A stretch of 10,940 nucleotides of DNA, taken from the NCBI GenBank assembly GCA_964411925.1, contig CAYPNI010000132.1, forward strand, positions 1 through 10,940, written 5' to 3'. The notes below the pieces were generated by a model. The model ran no database searches, was not told the DNA's origin, and saw nothing but the letters and a program-made list of their open reading frames with translations. The translations under genes were made by a program, and so were the position numbers. Shown in pieces: positions 1 to 6,085 of the stretch (position 1 is the first letter of the stretch; each line of letters begins with the position of its first letter). The DNA comes from VFKU01 sp964411925 (GTDB lineage: Bacteria > Hydrogenedentota > Hydrogenedentia > Hydrogenedentales > GCA-2746185).

Positions 1-2
1 CC

Positions 3-623
3 CCGCGCACGCAGTCCGCGTTTCTCGAAGCGATGGCCGAGGGCCAGGTCAGCGTGGACGGCGTCACGCGCCCGCTTCAGAAGCCCTTCATCGTGTTCGC
101 GACGCAGAACCCGGTCGAACACGAGGGCACCTTTCCGCTGCCCGAGGCCCAGCTCGACCGGTTCATGATGAAAATGTCCGTGGGATATCCGACCATTCTC
201 GACGAGGCGCGGCTGCTGGAGACGACGCGCGTCGCGCACCCGATCGAGCAGATCAAACCCGTGGCTGATGCGAATACGCTGATTCAAATGCAGGCGTCGG
301 TACGCGACATCTTCGTGCATGAAAAAGTGCGCGAGTATATGTTGCGCATAATTAGCAGAACGCGCGACTCCGTACATCTTTCGCTCGGGGCCAGTCCGCG
401 CGCGTCGATGGCGCTGTTCCGCGCGTCGCAGAGCTACGCCGCCGTGCTCGGACGCGGCTACGTTATTCCCGACGACATCAAAGCGCTCGCGCTTCCGGTC
501 TTGCAGCATCGACTCATTCTGAACCCTGAGAGCCGGCTGCGCCGCGTAACTCAGGAAGGCGTGTTGCGTGATATACTGCGAGAGGTGCCGGTGCCAGCGG
601 GTGGAGGCGACTGGAAGCCCTGA
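3..623 (+). CDS. MoxR-family AAA+ ATPase, 3' part (5' end outside window)
   Basis: MoxR ATPases are AAA+ chaperone-like proteins that use ATP to remodel or activate partner complexes, often with vWA or DUF58 proteins. The reading frame is open from base 3, so the first ATG at 33 is internal. About 206 C-terminal residues are visible. The fragment begins just after where Walker B would lie, with PRTQSAFLEAMAEGQV matching the family's post-Walker-B helix. Next come sensor 1 (FATQNP), the segment EGTFPLPEAQLDRF with the arginine-finger region, and a C-terminal lid with the sensor-2 motif GASPRASMALFRAS and YVIPDDIKALALPVLQHR. Walker A and Walker B lie upstream and cannot be checked. Family MoxR genes are commonly followed by DUF58; here a protein kinase gene follows after 42 bases. 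Family assignment is secure; the partner and process are unknown. Confidence 0.93.
   Translation, partial: PRTQSAFLEAMAEGQVSVDGVTRPLQKPFIVFATQNPVEHEGTFPLPEAQLDRFMMKMSVGYPTILDEARLLETTRVAHPIEQIKPVADANTLIQMQASVRDIFVHEKVREYMLRIISRTRDSVHLSLGASPRASMALFRASQSYAAVLGRGYVIPDDIKALALPVLQHRLILNPESRLRRVTQEGVLRDILREVPVPAGGGDWKP
569..577 (+). promoter_or_regulatory. Candidate extended -10 promoter element inside the end of the MoxR gene
   Basis: The sequence TGATATACT has the form TG-n-TATACT, an extended -10 element, in an otherwise GC-rich gene. It spans a rare ATA isoleucine codon. No convincing -35 is seen at 17 bases, but extended -10 promoters can work without one. It would start a transcript near 584, about 80 bases ahead of the kinase gene at 666. 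The same TGnTATACT form occurs ahead of the winged-helix gene on the other strand. Motif only. Confidence 0.3.
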
Positions 624-665
624 TCGGGCCCATTCGCAGCCCCGGCCAGACACGCCAACTCTACG

Positions 666-1622
666 ATGCTTGGATTGTTTTCAAAAAAGAAAGTGGCCGT
701 CCCGGGTGGAGACGTCGCCGCGCTCGATGAGCGCGATCTGTTCGGCGAGGACGACGACAACCAGCTCGAACTGACCCACGTCGACCACTACGAGATCATC
801 AAGCCCATCGGCGCGGGCGGCATGGGCAAGGTGTACAAGGCGATCGATCGCGAGCGCGATCAGACCGTCGCGATCAAAGTGCTCGACCGCCGCTACGACC
901 TCGAGCGCAAGCGCCGCCGCCGCGACCACCTCGGCCGCGAAATCCTGATCGCCGCGCAGCTCAATCACGACTGCATCGTGCGGTACAGCAAGGAAATCAT
1001 CGAAGCGCGCGATCGCAACGATCACATGCGCCGCTGCCTGCTGATGGAGTACGTGGACGGGTTCGACTTGCGCAAGCACATCCGCGACCGCGACCTGACC
1101 ATGCGCAAGATGCTCGAGGTCATGTACCGGCTGTGCATGGGGCTCGACTACCTGCATTCGCACGGGATCGTCCACCGAGACATCAAGCCCGGTAACTTCA
1201 TGCTGACCCGCGACCAGCGCAAGGTGAAAATCTTCGACTTCGGTCTGTCCAAATCGAGCAGCAGTTGGCGCACGCGTTTCATGCGCGAGGGCGGCGGAAC
1301 CCGCGCCTATATGCCGCCGGAACAGTTGCGGAACAAGAGCGCCAAGCTCGACGCCCGCTCGGACATCTTCTCCTTCGGCATCACGATGTACGAACTGTTT
1401 GCCGGCCGCCATCCCTGTGCCGGAACCGACGCCAAGCAGATTCAGAAGCAAATCGTGAGCAGCCAGTACCGTTTCGATCCGCCGTCGAAGTATAATCCCG
1501 ACGTGCCGCCGGCGCTGGACAAGATCATTCTGAAAATGCTGCGCCGGTCGCCCGAAAAGCGGTACCAGAGCGTGACCGAAGTGCTGCTGGATCTATCGCG
1601 CATCTCCGGTTCGCGCATCTGA
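666..1622 (+). CDS. Hanks-type serine/threonine protein kinase, soluble, single domain
   Basis: This 318-residue protein is a complete eukaryotic-like Ser/Thr kinase that would transfer phosphate from ATP to Ser/Thr on unknown cytoplasmic targets. Key elements are all present: glycine-rich loop GAGGMGKVY (49-57), VAIK lysine K71, a likely alpha-C glutamate E92, catalytic HRDIKPGN (H170, D172, N177), metal-binding DFG (191-193), PPE in the activation segment (217-219), the subdomain IX aspartate D233 and the late arginine R299. A strongly acidic 40-residue N-terminus precedes the domain. There is no membrane segment and no PASTA, TPR or FHA domain, so ligand sensing must come from elsewhere. 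The activation loop carries four consecutive serines (197-200) and T212, plausible autophosphorylation sites. No clear Shine-Dalgarno precedes the ATG. The next ATG lies inside the glycine loop, so this start is needed. Kinase identity is firm; substrates are unknown. Confidence 0.95.
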   Translation: MLGLFSKKKVAVPGGDVAALDERDLFGEDDDNQLELTHVDHYEIIKPIGAGGMGKVYKAIDRERDQTVAIKVLDRRYDLERKRRRRDHLGREILIAAQLNHDCIVRYSKEIIEARDRNDHMRRCLLMEYVDGFDLRKHIRDRDLTMRKMLEVMYRLCMGLDYLHSHGIVHRDIKPGNFMLTRDQRKVKIFDFGLSKSSSSWRTRFMREGGGTRAYMPPEQLRNKSAKLDARSDIFSFGITMYELFAGRHPCAGTDAKQIQKQIVSSQYRFDPPSKYNPDVPPALDKIILKMLRRSPEKRYQSVTEVLLDLSRISGSRI

Positions 1623-1720
1623 CCCCGCGGGGAACCTAGGGGGGACCCCGGGGGATTCACGTAAGGCCACCGGCCTGTCCGGTTGCGTCAAACGTAGCGA
1701 GAAGGGGGAGGGCGAATTCC
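1623..1720 (+). other. 98-base intergenic gap with GC-rich self-complementary segments and a strong RBS
   Basis: Directly after the kinase stop is CCCCGCGGGG (1623-1632), then CCTAGG and GGGGACCCCGGGG, which can pair in several alternative ways. A small hairpin follows, ACCGG-CCTGT-CCGGT (1669-1683). There is no T-run, so it is not a classical terminator. It could be an RNA-processing or stabilising structure between co-transcribed genes. A purine-rich Shine-Dalgarno, GGGGGAGG, lies at about 1704-1711, nine bases before the ATG at 1721. It fixes the start of the next gene. Confidence 0.3.
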
Positions 1721-2947
1721 ATGCCCAAGAAGCGCAAAGACACCAGCCTGTTCAAGATCATCTTCGTCCTCATCGTTCTGGGCGCGATCGGCGTGGGCGT
1801 GCTCCGGGTGACTCAGGAGGTCCGCTCGCGGCTCGATGCGCGCGTCGAGGCGGCCTCGCTGGAGAACCTGGAACGCGCCGAAGGCCTTGTGCAGAACGGC
1901 AGCCTCGACGAAGCCGAACGGCTCCTTCAACCGATACTGGATCGCGTCAAGAACCCGACGATCGCGCCGCGCGCGCTGATGCTTCGCGCGCAGCTCGACG
2001 AAAAACGCGGCGACACCGCGGCGGCGGCGGAACACCTGCGCCGGGCGGTGGAGGAGTTTCCGTCCAGTCCGGATCGCCCGCAAGCGGCGTTGAAATACGC
2101 GAAGATGCTCGAGGCCGAGGGCAAGATCAACGAGGCCTTTGCGTTATACGACGACGTCAGCAAGACCGCGCCGCCGGCGCTTCGCGCGCCGGCCCTGCTG
2201 GCGCTTGCGGGGCAGCGCGAGGCCGCCGGCGACCTCGATGGAGCGTACGCCGTCTACCAGCAGGTCATGGCCGACGCAGACCTGCACACCGAGGAATGGT
2301 TTCAGGCGGCGCGCGCGTACGGCAAAGTCAACGTGCAGCGCATTTTCTCGCGCGAGATGTCGCCGGAAAGCAAGGTTTACCGGGTGGAATCCGGCGACAC
2401 CATCTACGGCATCGGGATGAAGCTCAACACGACGCAGGCGCTGCTCACCCGCGCGAACAACCTTCCCGAAAATGCGAACCTGCACATCAACATGAACCTC
2501 AAGTACACGCCCAAGGAATTCGAGATCGTCATCGAACGATCGACCCTGCGGCTTTATCTGCTTGACAAGAGCGGCATCTTCGCCGTGTACCGCGTCGGCC
2601 TGGGCAAACCCGGCAACGACACCACGCTTGGCCGCTACCGCATCGGCAACAAGACCAAGGACCCGACCTGGTACAAACCCGGCTACGGTCCCATCGCGCC
2701 CGGCTCGCCCGAGAACGAACTCGGCACGCGTTGGATGCCGCTGATCCCCGAAGTCGAGGGACTGCCGACCGACCTCGGCATTCACGGCACGATCAAGCCC
2801 GAAAGCATCGGTCACTACACGTCCATGGGGTGCCCGCGGCTCAACAACGGCGAAGTGGAAGAAATCTACGACCTCGTTGTCCGCTCAACCCCGGTCACGA
2901 TCGTCGAGCGTTGGGAACCCGAGACCCTGGGCGGCCGCGCTGGATGA
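1721..2947 (+). CDS. Membrane-anchored TPR-LysM-YkuD L,D-transpeptidase
   Basis: Predicted peptidoglycan cross-linking or anchoring enzyme of 408 residues, acting on the outer face of the cytoplasmic membrane. A basic N-terminus (MPKKRK) precedes an uncleaved-looking membrane helix (11-29). The TPR-like helical repeats lie at about 47-200, recognised by patterns such as GSLDEAERLL, GKINEAFALYDDV and GDLDGAYAVYQQV. A LysM domain (219-263, YRVESGDTIYGI) would bind glycan. The YkuD catalytic domain (266-396) has the expected IHGT histidine (H355), the IG spacer and nucleophile C371. The usual SHGC[IV]R motif reads SMGCPR, so the residue before the Gly-Cys is Met and Pro follows the Cys; the catalytic H, G, C and R are kept. 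A strong RBS supports the ATG. It lies between a Ser/Thr kinase and a diguanylate cyclase on the same strand. The exact reaction (3-3 cross-linking, lipoprotein attachment, or endopeptidase-like) cannot be told. Confidence 0.92.
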   Translation: MPKKRKDTSLFKIIFVLIVLGAIGVGVLRVTQEVRSRLDARVEAASLENLERAEGLVQNGSLDEAERLLQPILDRVKNPTIAPRALMLRAQLDEKRGDTAAAAEHLRRAVEEFPSSPDRPQAALKYAKMLEAEGKINEAFALYDDVSKTAPPALRAPALLALAGQREAAGDLDGAYAVYQQVMADADLHTEEWFQAARAYGKVNVQRIFSREMSPESKVYRVESGDTIYGIGMKLNTTQALLTRANNLPENANLHINMNLKYTPKEFEIVIERSTLRLYLLDKSGIFAVYRVGLGKPGNDTTLGRYRIGNKTKDPTWYKPGYGPIAPGSPENELGTRWMPLIPEVEGLPTDLGIHGTIKPESIGHYTSMGCPRLNNGEVEEIYDLVVRSTPVTIVERWEPETLGGRAG

Positions 2948-2984
2948 TTCAAAGCCGGTCGGCAGTCGCGTCGGCCCACGGGGC

Positions 2985-4067
2985 ATGGCGGGCGTGAACC
3001 CGGTGGAATCGGAGCCCATGCAGGCCGACTCGCGCGATCTGTCCGCCGTTCTGACCATACTCAAGTCGCTCTCCGCGCGGCGCAGCGCGCCGGAAGTCCT
3101 CTTCGAATTTACGAACCAGATCGCCGAAACGCTCGGCATCGACCGGTGCTCCGTCGTGCGCATGGTCATCGACCGGGCCGAAGCGCACGTACTGGCGTCG
3201 CACGAGGATGCCCAATTGCGCGACTACGCGCTCGACCTCATCAAGTATCCCGAACTCGTCGAGTGCGTGGAAACGGGCCGCACGGTGGCCATACCCGACG
3301 TCGCCGCCGACCCGCGCACGGCGCCCTTCGCCCGCGAATTCGAGCAGAGCGGCATCACGTCGATCGTCGTCGTGCCGGTGATTCTGTTCGAGTCCCGACT
3401 GGGATCGATCCTGTTGCGGGCCGCCCGGCGCGGGCGCAGCTTCACCGATCGCGAGATCCACTTTTGCGAGCTCATCGCGGAATCGGCCGCGAACGCGCTC
3501 GAACGCGCGTACCTCCTCGAAGACTTGCGCCGGGCGAACGCGGACCTGCAGCGCATGGCGCGCATCGACGGCCTGACGGGCCTCTACAACCGGACGTATT
3601 TCAGGCAGCGGCTCGAAGAAGAGATCAGCCGGGCGTCACGCTACCGCCAGCCCCTTGCCTGCATGTTCGTGGACGTCGACGACTTCAAGCAGATCAACGA
3701 TACCCACGGCCATCTCGCCGGAGACGGCGTGCTCCACGAAATCGCACGGCGCACGATCGCCAGCACCCGCCGCAACGACATCGTCGCGCGATATGGGGGC
3801 GAGGAAATCGTTATTCTGTTGCCGCACACCGACCGTGCGGGCGCGATTCACCAGGCGATCCGCCTGCTCGAGATGGTGTCCACGCGGGAGTTTCCGTCGC
3901 TCGGTGCAGACGTACGCGTGACGGTCAGCGTCGGCGTGGCGATGTTCGATCCCGAGTCGATGCGTCGGGCGGACGACCTGCTGCGCGCGGCGGATACCTC
4001 GCTGTACAGGGCAAAACAATTCGGAAAAAACAGAGTCGTCATCGGAGACGAAGTCCATGGCCAATAA
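2985..4067 (+). CDS. GAF-GGDEF diguanylate cyclase
   Basis: Makes cyclic di-GMP from two GTP. With the ATG at 2985 it is 360 residues: a GAF sensor domain (about 30-172), a short helix, then a GGDEF domain (191-360). The GGDEF domain is active-looking: DGLTGLYNR (195-203), metal-binding FVDVDDFKQIND (first Asp D230, Asn N238), active site GGEE (271-274), and a full RxxD inhibitory site (RRND, 262-265), so product inhibition is likely. There is no membrane segment; signals must be cytoplasmic and read by the GAF domain, whose ligand is unknown. Start choice is uncertain. The frame stays open upstream to a TTG at 2877 overlapping the transpeptidase gene, but ATG 2985 or ATG 3018 is more likely; neither has a strong Shine-Dalgarno. 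The 37-base gap upstream and 11-base overlap downstream suggest co-transcription with both neighbours. Confidence 0.93.
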   Translation: MAGVNPVESEPMQADSRDLSAVLTILKSLSARRSAPEVLFEFTNQIAETLGIDRCSVVRMVIDRAEAHVLASHEDAQLRDYALDLIKYPELVECVETGRTVAIPDVAADPRTAPFAREFEQSGITSIVVVPVILFESRLGSILLRAARRGRSFTDREIHFCELIAESAANALERAYLLEDLRRANADLQRMARIDGLTGLYNRTYFRQRLEEEISRASRYRQPLACMFVDVDDFKQINDTHGHLAGDGVLHEIARRTIASTRRNDIVARYGGEEIVILLPHTDRAGAIHQAIRLLEMVSTREFPSLGADVRVTVSVGVAMFDPESMRRADDLLRAADTSLYRAKQFGKNRVVIGDEVHGQ

Positions 4068-4671
4068 GAGGAGTACCAACCGGGTCACTGTCGAACATTG
4101 GCGTCGCTGCATGGGAGCGGGAGCCGTCCTTCTTCTCGCCGTCTTCACCGGGTGCGCCGGGAACGGCCCCGCGCCTTCCCCATCGGCCGAGAGCGAGGCC
4201 GCGAGCGGCGGCCGCGCGCCGGTGGAGGCGTTGCGCGCCGCGGCAGCGGAGATCGAGCGACAGGTGCACGACGGAAACCGGGAACCCGTGCTCACGAACC
4301 TCGAAGGGCTTGTGGTCGATACGCCGGAGATCCGCCTCGCCGTGCGCACGCGTGCGGCGCGCATCGGCCTCATCAATGCGCTGCGAGACGCCGGGTACGC
4401 GTGGGAACGCCCGAACGGCCGCCTCTGGATGCTCGTGACGGACGAATACAAGAAGGCCACGTCGTCGAGGCGCCGCGACATCGACGCGATCACCGTAAAC
4501 GGCGAGAACGGCGATCGCTGGGCGATTTACGAAGGCCTCATCCAGGCGAACAAATTACCGCAGGGCGTCCTGAACGATATCCAGCGGATTTTCTTCGATG
4601 AGCGGCGCGCGTTCATGTCGCCCGGCCAGATTTACCAGGGGCCCGACGGAGAGCAGGCGCGGATTCCGTAG
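4057..4671 (+). CDS. Predicted lipoprotein of unknown function, C-terminus weakly like DUF1318/YdbL
   Basis: A 204-residue protein with a basic N-terminus, a hydrophobic stretch (20-31) and a lipobox-like end, FTGC, with C33 as the lipidation site. The -3 Phe is less usual than Leu, but the charge/hydrophobic/Cys layout fits a signal peptidase II substrate. A Ser/Pro/Ala/Glu linker (34-55) then leads to a helical domain. The C-terminal part has RWAIYEGLIQANKL..., then ERRAFMSPGQIYQGPDG. This arrangement (residue string, PGQ-x-x-Q-x-PDG ending) recalls DUF1318 (YdbL-like) proteins by eye only. It is probably translationally coupled to the cyclase: its ATG lies 11 bases inside the upstream gene's end, with GGAG at 4044-4047. 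A role in the envelope next to an L,D-transpeptidase is plausible, but the function is not known. Confidence 0.8.
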   Translation: MANKRSTNRVTVEHWRRCMGAGAVLLLAVFTGCAGNGPAPSPSAESEAASGGRAPVEALRAAAAEIERQVHDGNREPVLTNLEGLVVDTPEIRLAVRTRAARIGLINALRDAGYAWERPNGRLWMLVTDEYKKATSSRRRDIDAITVNGENGDRWAIYEGLIQANKLPQGVLNDIQRIFFDERRAFMSPGQIYQGPDGEQARIP

Positions 4672-4690
4672 CGACTTCGATTTGACGGCG

Positions 4691-4705
4691 CAGACACCTT
4701 GTCTG
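4691..4705 (+). terminator. Small hairpin 20 bases after the lipoprotein gene; weak terminator candidate
   Basis: CAGACA-CCT-TGTCTG is a perfect 6-base stem with a 3-base loop, followed by TCGGGCTTT. The stem is short and only half GC, and the T-run is three bases. At most it is a weak transcription stop or mRNA 3' end for the upstream gene. Confidence 0.2.
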
Positions 4706-4801
4706 TCGGGCTTTGATCACTCTCAACTCGTCGCGATCCACGGTCAGCCCAAATTCGCATCAGAACCACAGAGTTCGCGTTCAATCCACTCGTGACGAAG
4801 G

Positions 4802-4829
4802 GAGATTCCCGCCTTCGCGGGAATGACAA
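4802..4829. repeat. REP-like palindromic element, copy 1
   Basis: This copy contains an 8-base-stem hairpin, ATTCCCGC-CTTC-GCGGGAAT (4805-4824), with flanks that also belong to the repeat. Its whole 28 bases are the exact reverse complement of copy 2. The core is a well-known dispersed element type in many bacterial genomes. Its translations give the familiar spurious peptides containing FPRRRES or VIPAKAG. Such elements are usually mobilised in trans by RAYT transposases or behave as MITE-like units. No such transposase is present in this window. Confidence 0.85.
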
Positions 4830-4880
4830 TCAGAGGTCTCCTGGAACGACCGGCAGGAACCCATCGATGAACGCCACCCT

Positions 4881-4908
4881 TTGTCATTCCCGCGAAGGCG
4901 GGAATCTC
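4881..4908. repeat. REP-like palindromic element, copy 2 (inverted)
   Basis: This is the exact reverse complement of copy 1 over all 28 bases, with 51 bases between the copies. Matching stops on both sides right at the ends, so the unit's limits are TTGTCATT... on one side and ...GGAATCTC on the other. As a head-to-head pair it could form either two small hairpins or one 28-base stem with a 51-base loop, a layout like BIMEs built from paired REPs. Confidence 0.85.
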
Positions 4909-4914
4909 TTCAAC

Positions 4915-4934
4915 CGGTGATCCTCGTATCACCG
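4915..4934 (-). terminator. Hairpin about 40 bases downstream of the peroxiredoxin stop; possible mRNA 3' end
   Basis: CGGTGAT-CCTCGT-ATCACCG is a perfect 7-base stem with a 6-base loop. On the - strand it lies downstream of the peroxiredoxin stop codon and is followed by GTTGAAGAG rather than a T-run. It may stabilise the 3' end or help Rho-dependent termination. It is not a classical intrinsic terminator. Confidence 0.25.
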
Positions 4935-4971
4935 CGAGTGCCGATCCCCGCCGCCTCCCGTCGTGCAGACG

Positions 4972-5493
4972 CTACAGCGTCGCCGCCGCTTCGAGCACCT
5001 CGGCCGCGTGCCCCTTGGGCGTGACCTTCGGCCAGACCCTCGCGATCTTGCCGTTCGCACCGATGAGAAACGTTGCGCGCTGGATGCCCATGTACTTCCG
5101 GCCGTACATGCTCTTCTGTACCCACACGCCGTACTTCTCCGCGACGGCATGGTCCTCGTCGGCAAGCAAATCGAAATTGAGTTTCTGTTTCTGAGCGAAT
5201 CCGCAATGCGACTTGATCGAATCGGGACTGACGCCGAATAATGCAACCCCGGCCTTCTTGAATTTCGACGCGAGATTGCGGAATTCCTGCGCCTCCACCG
5301 TGCAGCCCGACGTGTTGTCCTTCGGATAGAAATAGAGCACGACCGGCGAGCCCTTCAGGCCGGCCAGTTTCACCGTCCCGCCAGTGTGGGACGGCAGCGC
5401 GAACGCGGGCGCGGACGACCCCACTTCGGGAATTCTCACTCCCGTGTCGATCCCGTGCTTCGCGTCTTTCCCGGCCATTTTCCCAGACGGCAT
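4972..5493 (-). CDS. bcp: Thioredoxin-dependent peroxiredoxin, PrxQ/Bcp type
   Basis: A 173-residue thiol peroxidase that reduces hydrogen and organic peroxides. The core active site FYPKDNTSGCTVEA holds P57, T61 and the peroxidatic C64 of the PxxxTxxC motif; the usual Pro before Gly-Cys is Ser62. The conserved arginine is R139 in GIQRATFLIG. The resolving cysteine that many Bcp proteins carry five residues later (E. coli type) is absent, with Q69 in its place. The only other cysteine is C97, in SIKSHCGFAQK, on the helix where Xanthomonas/Xylella PrxQ proteins carry theirs but about one turn earlier. It may act as an atypical 2-Cys enzyme through C97, or as a 1-Cys enzyme. No signal peptide, so cytoplasmic. 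GGAGG at 5504-5508 (10 bases upstream) supports this ATG over the one five codons later. Second gene of a likely operon with the winged-helix gene. Confidence 0.93.
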   Translation of the reverse strand: MPSGKMAGKDAKHGIDTGVRIPEVGSSAPAFALPSHTGGTVKLAGLKGSPVVLYFYPKDNTSGCTVEAQEFRNLASKFKKAGVALFGVSPDSIKSHCGFAQKQKLNFDLLADEDHAVAEKYGVWVQKSMYGRKYMGIQRATFLIGANGKIARVWPKVTPKGHAAEVLEAAATL

Positions 5494-5520
5494 TGCGTCC
5501 CAACCTCCGTTCGCGCGCGG

Positions 5521-6078
5521 CTATCGATACCGGCGCAGCACGATCTCGCCGATGTCATCCAACGACGGCAACTGGACGCCGTCCTTCGCAAACCCGCGCA
5601 ACCACCCGAGCGAATTTACAATCGCGTCCGCGTCCCATTCCTTCTCCGGCACGCGGACGAGCTCGCGCAGGCGGCTCACGTCGCGCAGCAGCCATTCGCG
5701 CCGCAGGCCTTCCAGCGGGGTCGATTCCGCTTCCAGCGCGAGCGCCATCAGCAGGGGGATGAGCGCTTTCGTATCGTCCGATCCGGCGCCCGGGCCCTGG
5801 CTGAAAAACCGTTCGAACCGCGTCCGATCCTCGTAGAGATCGATGCCTTCGGGCGCGATGCGCGCGGCGGCGAACAGCGGCGGATTGTAGCCCATGATGA
5901 GCTCGATAAGGTCGCGCTCGTGCAGGTAATGGCAATTCGGCGCGAGGTCGTCCATCAGCAGCGCGCTCGCGTCCGCCATGTCCGACGGCGTCATCATATT
6001 CATCGGGTCGCGCTGGTAGCTCTCGTAGAGCACCGTCAAAATCACGCGCCGCGCCTGCTTGGGATTGGCCATCGCCAT
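5521..6078 (-). CDS. Winged-helix-like protein of unknown function
   Basis: A 185-residue cytoplasmic protein from ATG 6078 (185 codons; a second ATG lies two codons later at 6072). I do not recognise it. The N-terminal 80 residues (ARRVILTVLYESY, then a short helix, DLAPNCHYLHERDLIELIMG, a strand and IAPEGIDLYED) read like a winged helix in which the last part resembles the 'treatment of ...GIDLLE' ending seen in YjcQ-like small wHTH proteins. The C-terminal half is helical and acidic/basic mixed (EWLLRDVSRLRELVRVPEKEW). There is a single cysteine (C49). No Shine-Dalgarno is seen; the putative -10 lies only about 8 bases upstream. It is probably the first gene of an operon with the peroxiredoxin, 27 bases downstream. 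A DNA-binding regulator is one reading; a non-regulatory wHTH protein is equally possible. Confidence 0.8.
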   Translation of the reverse strand: MAMANPKQARRVILTVLYESYQRDPMNMMTPSDMADASALLMDDLAPNCHYLHERDLIELIMGYNPPLFAAARIAPEGIDLYEDRTRFERFFSQGPGAGSDDTKALIPLLMALALEAESTPLEGLRREWLLRDVSRLRELVRVPEKEWDADAIVNSLGWLRGFAKDGVQLPSLDDIGEIVLRRYR

Positions 6079-6085
6079 GCCCAAA

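Larger units (their letters stand above)
4672..4971. other. Convergent intergenic region (300 bases) with REP doublet and two hairpins
   Basis: No gene is supported here; the short open frames across it only read the repeats. It separates a + strand lipoprotein gene from a - strand peroxiredoxin gene, both ending into it. From left to right it holds a small hairpin (4691-4705), two inverted copies of a 28-base REP-like element (4802-4829 and 4881-4908), and a 7-base-stem hairpin (4915-4934). None is followed by a clean T-run, so termination of either neighbour would have to be Rho-dependent or hairpin-only. Confidence 0.8.

Noticed and set aside
347..352. CATAAT in an AT-richer patch of the MoxR gene
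   Set aside because: No -35 or TG extension and no gene start nearby. The patch is only a few rare codons, too small to suggest transfer.
1491..1496. Perfect TATAAT inside the kinase gene
   Set aside because: It encodes Tyr-Asn in sequence, has no TG extension or -35 at a fitting distance, and lies far from the next gene; chance is likely.
2877..2984. Upstream TTG start extending the diguanylate cyclase by 36 codons
   Set aside because: It would overlap the transpeptidase gene by 71 bases, has no RBS, and adds a sequence of no domain character ahead of the GAF domain.
3146..4438. 430-codon + strand frame overlapping the diguanylate cyclase and lipoprotein genes
   Set aside because: It is a frame-shifted reading of two well-supported genes, made mainly of Arg, Pro and Ala.
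4632..4932. Short - strand frames giving peptides with FPRRRES and VIPAKAGIS
   Set aside because: These are the familiar translations of the REP-like palindromes and not genes.
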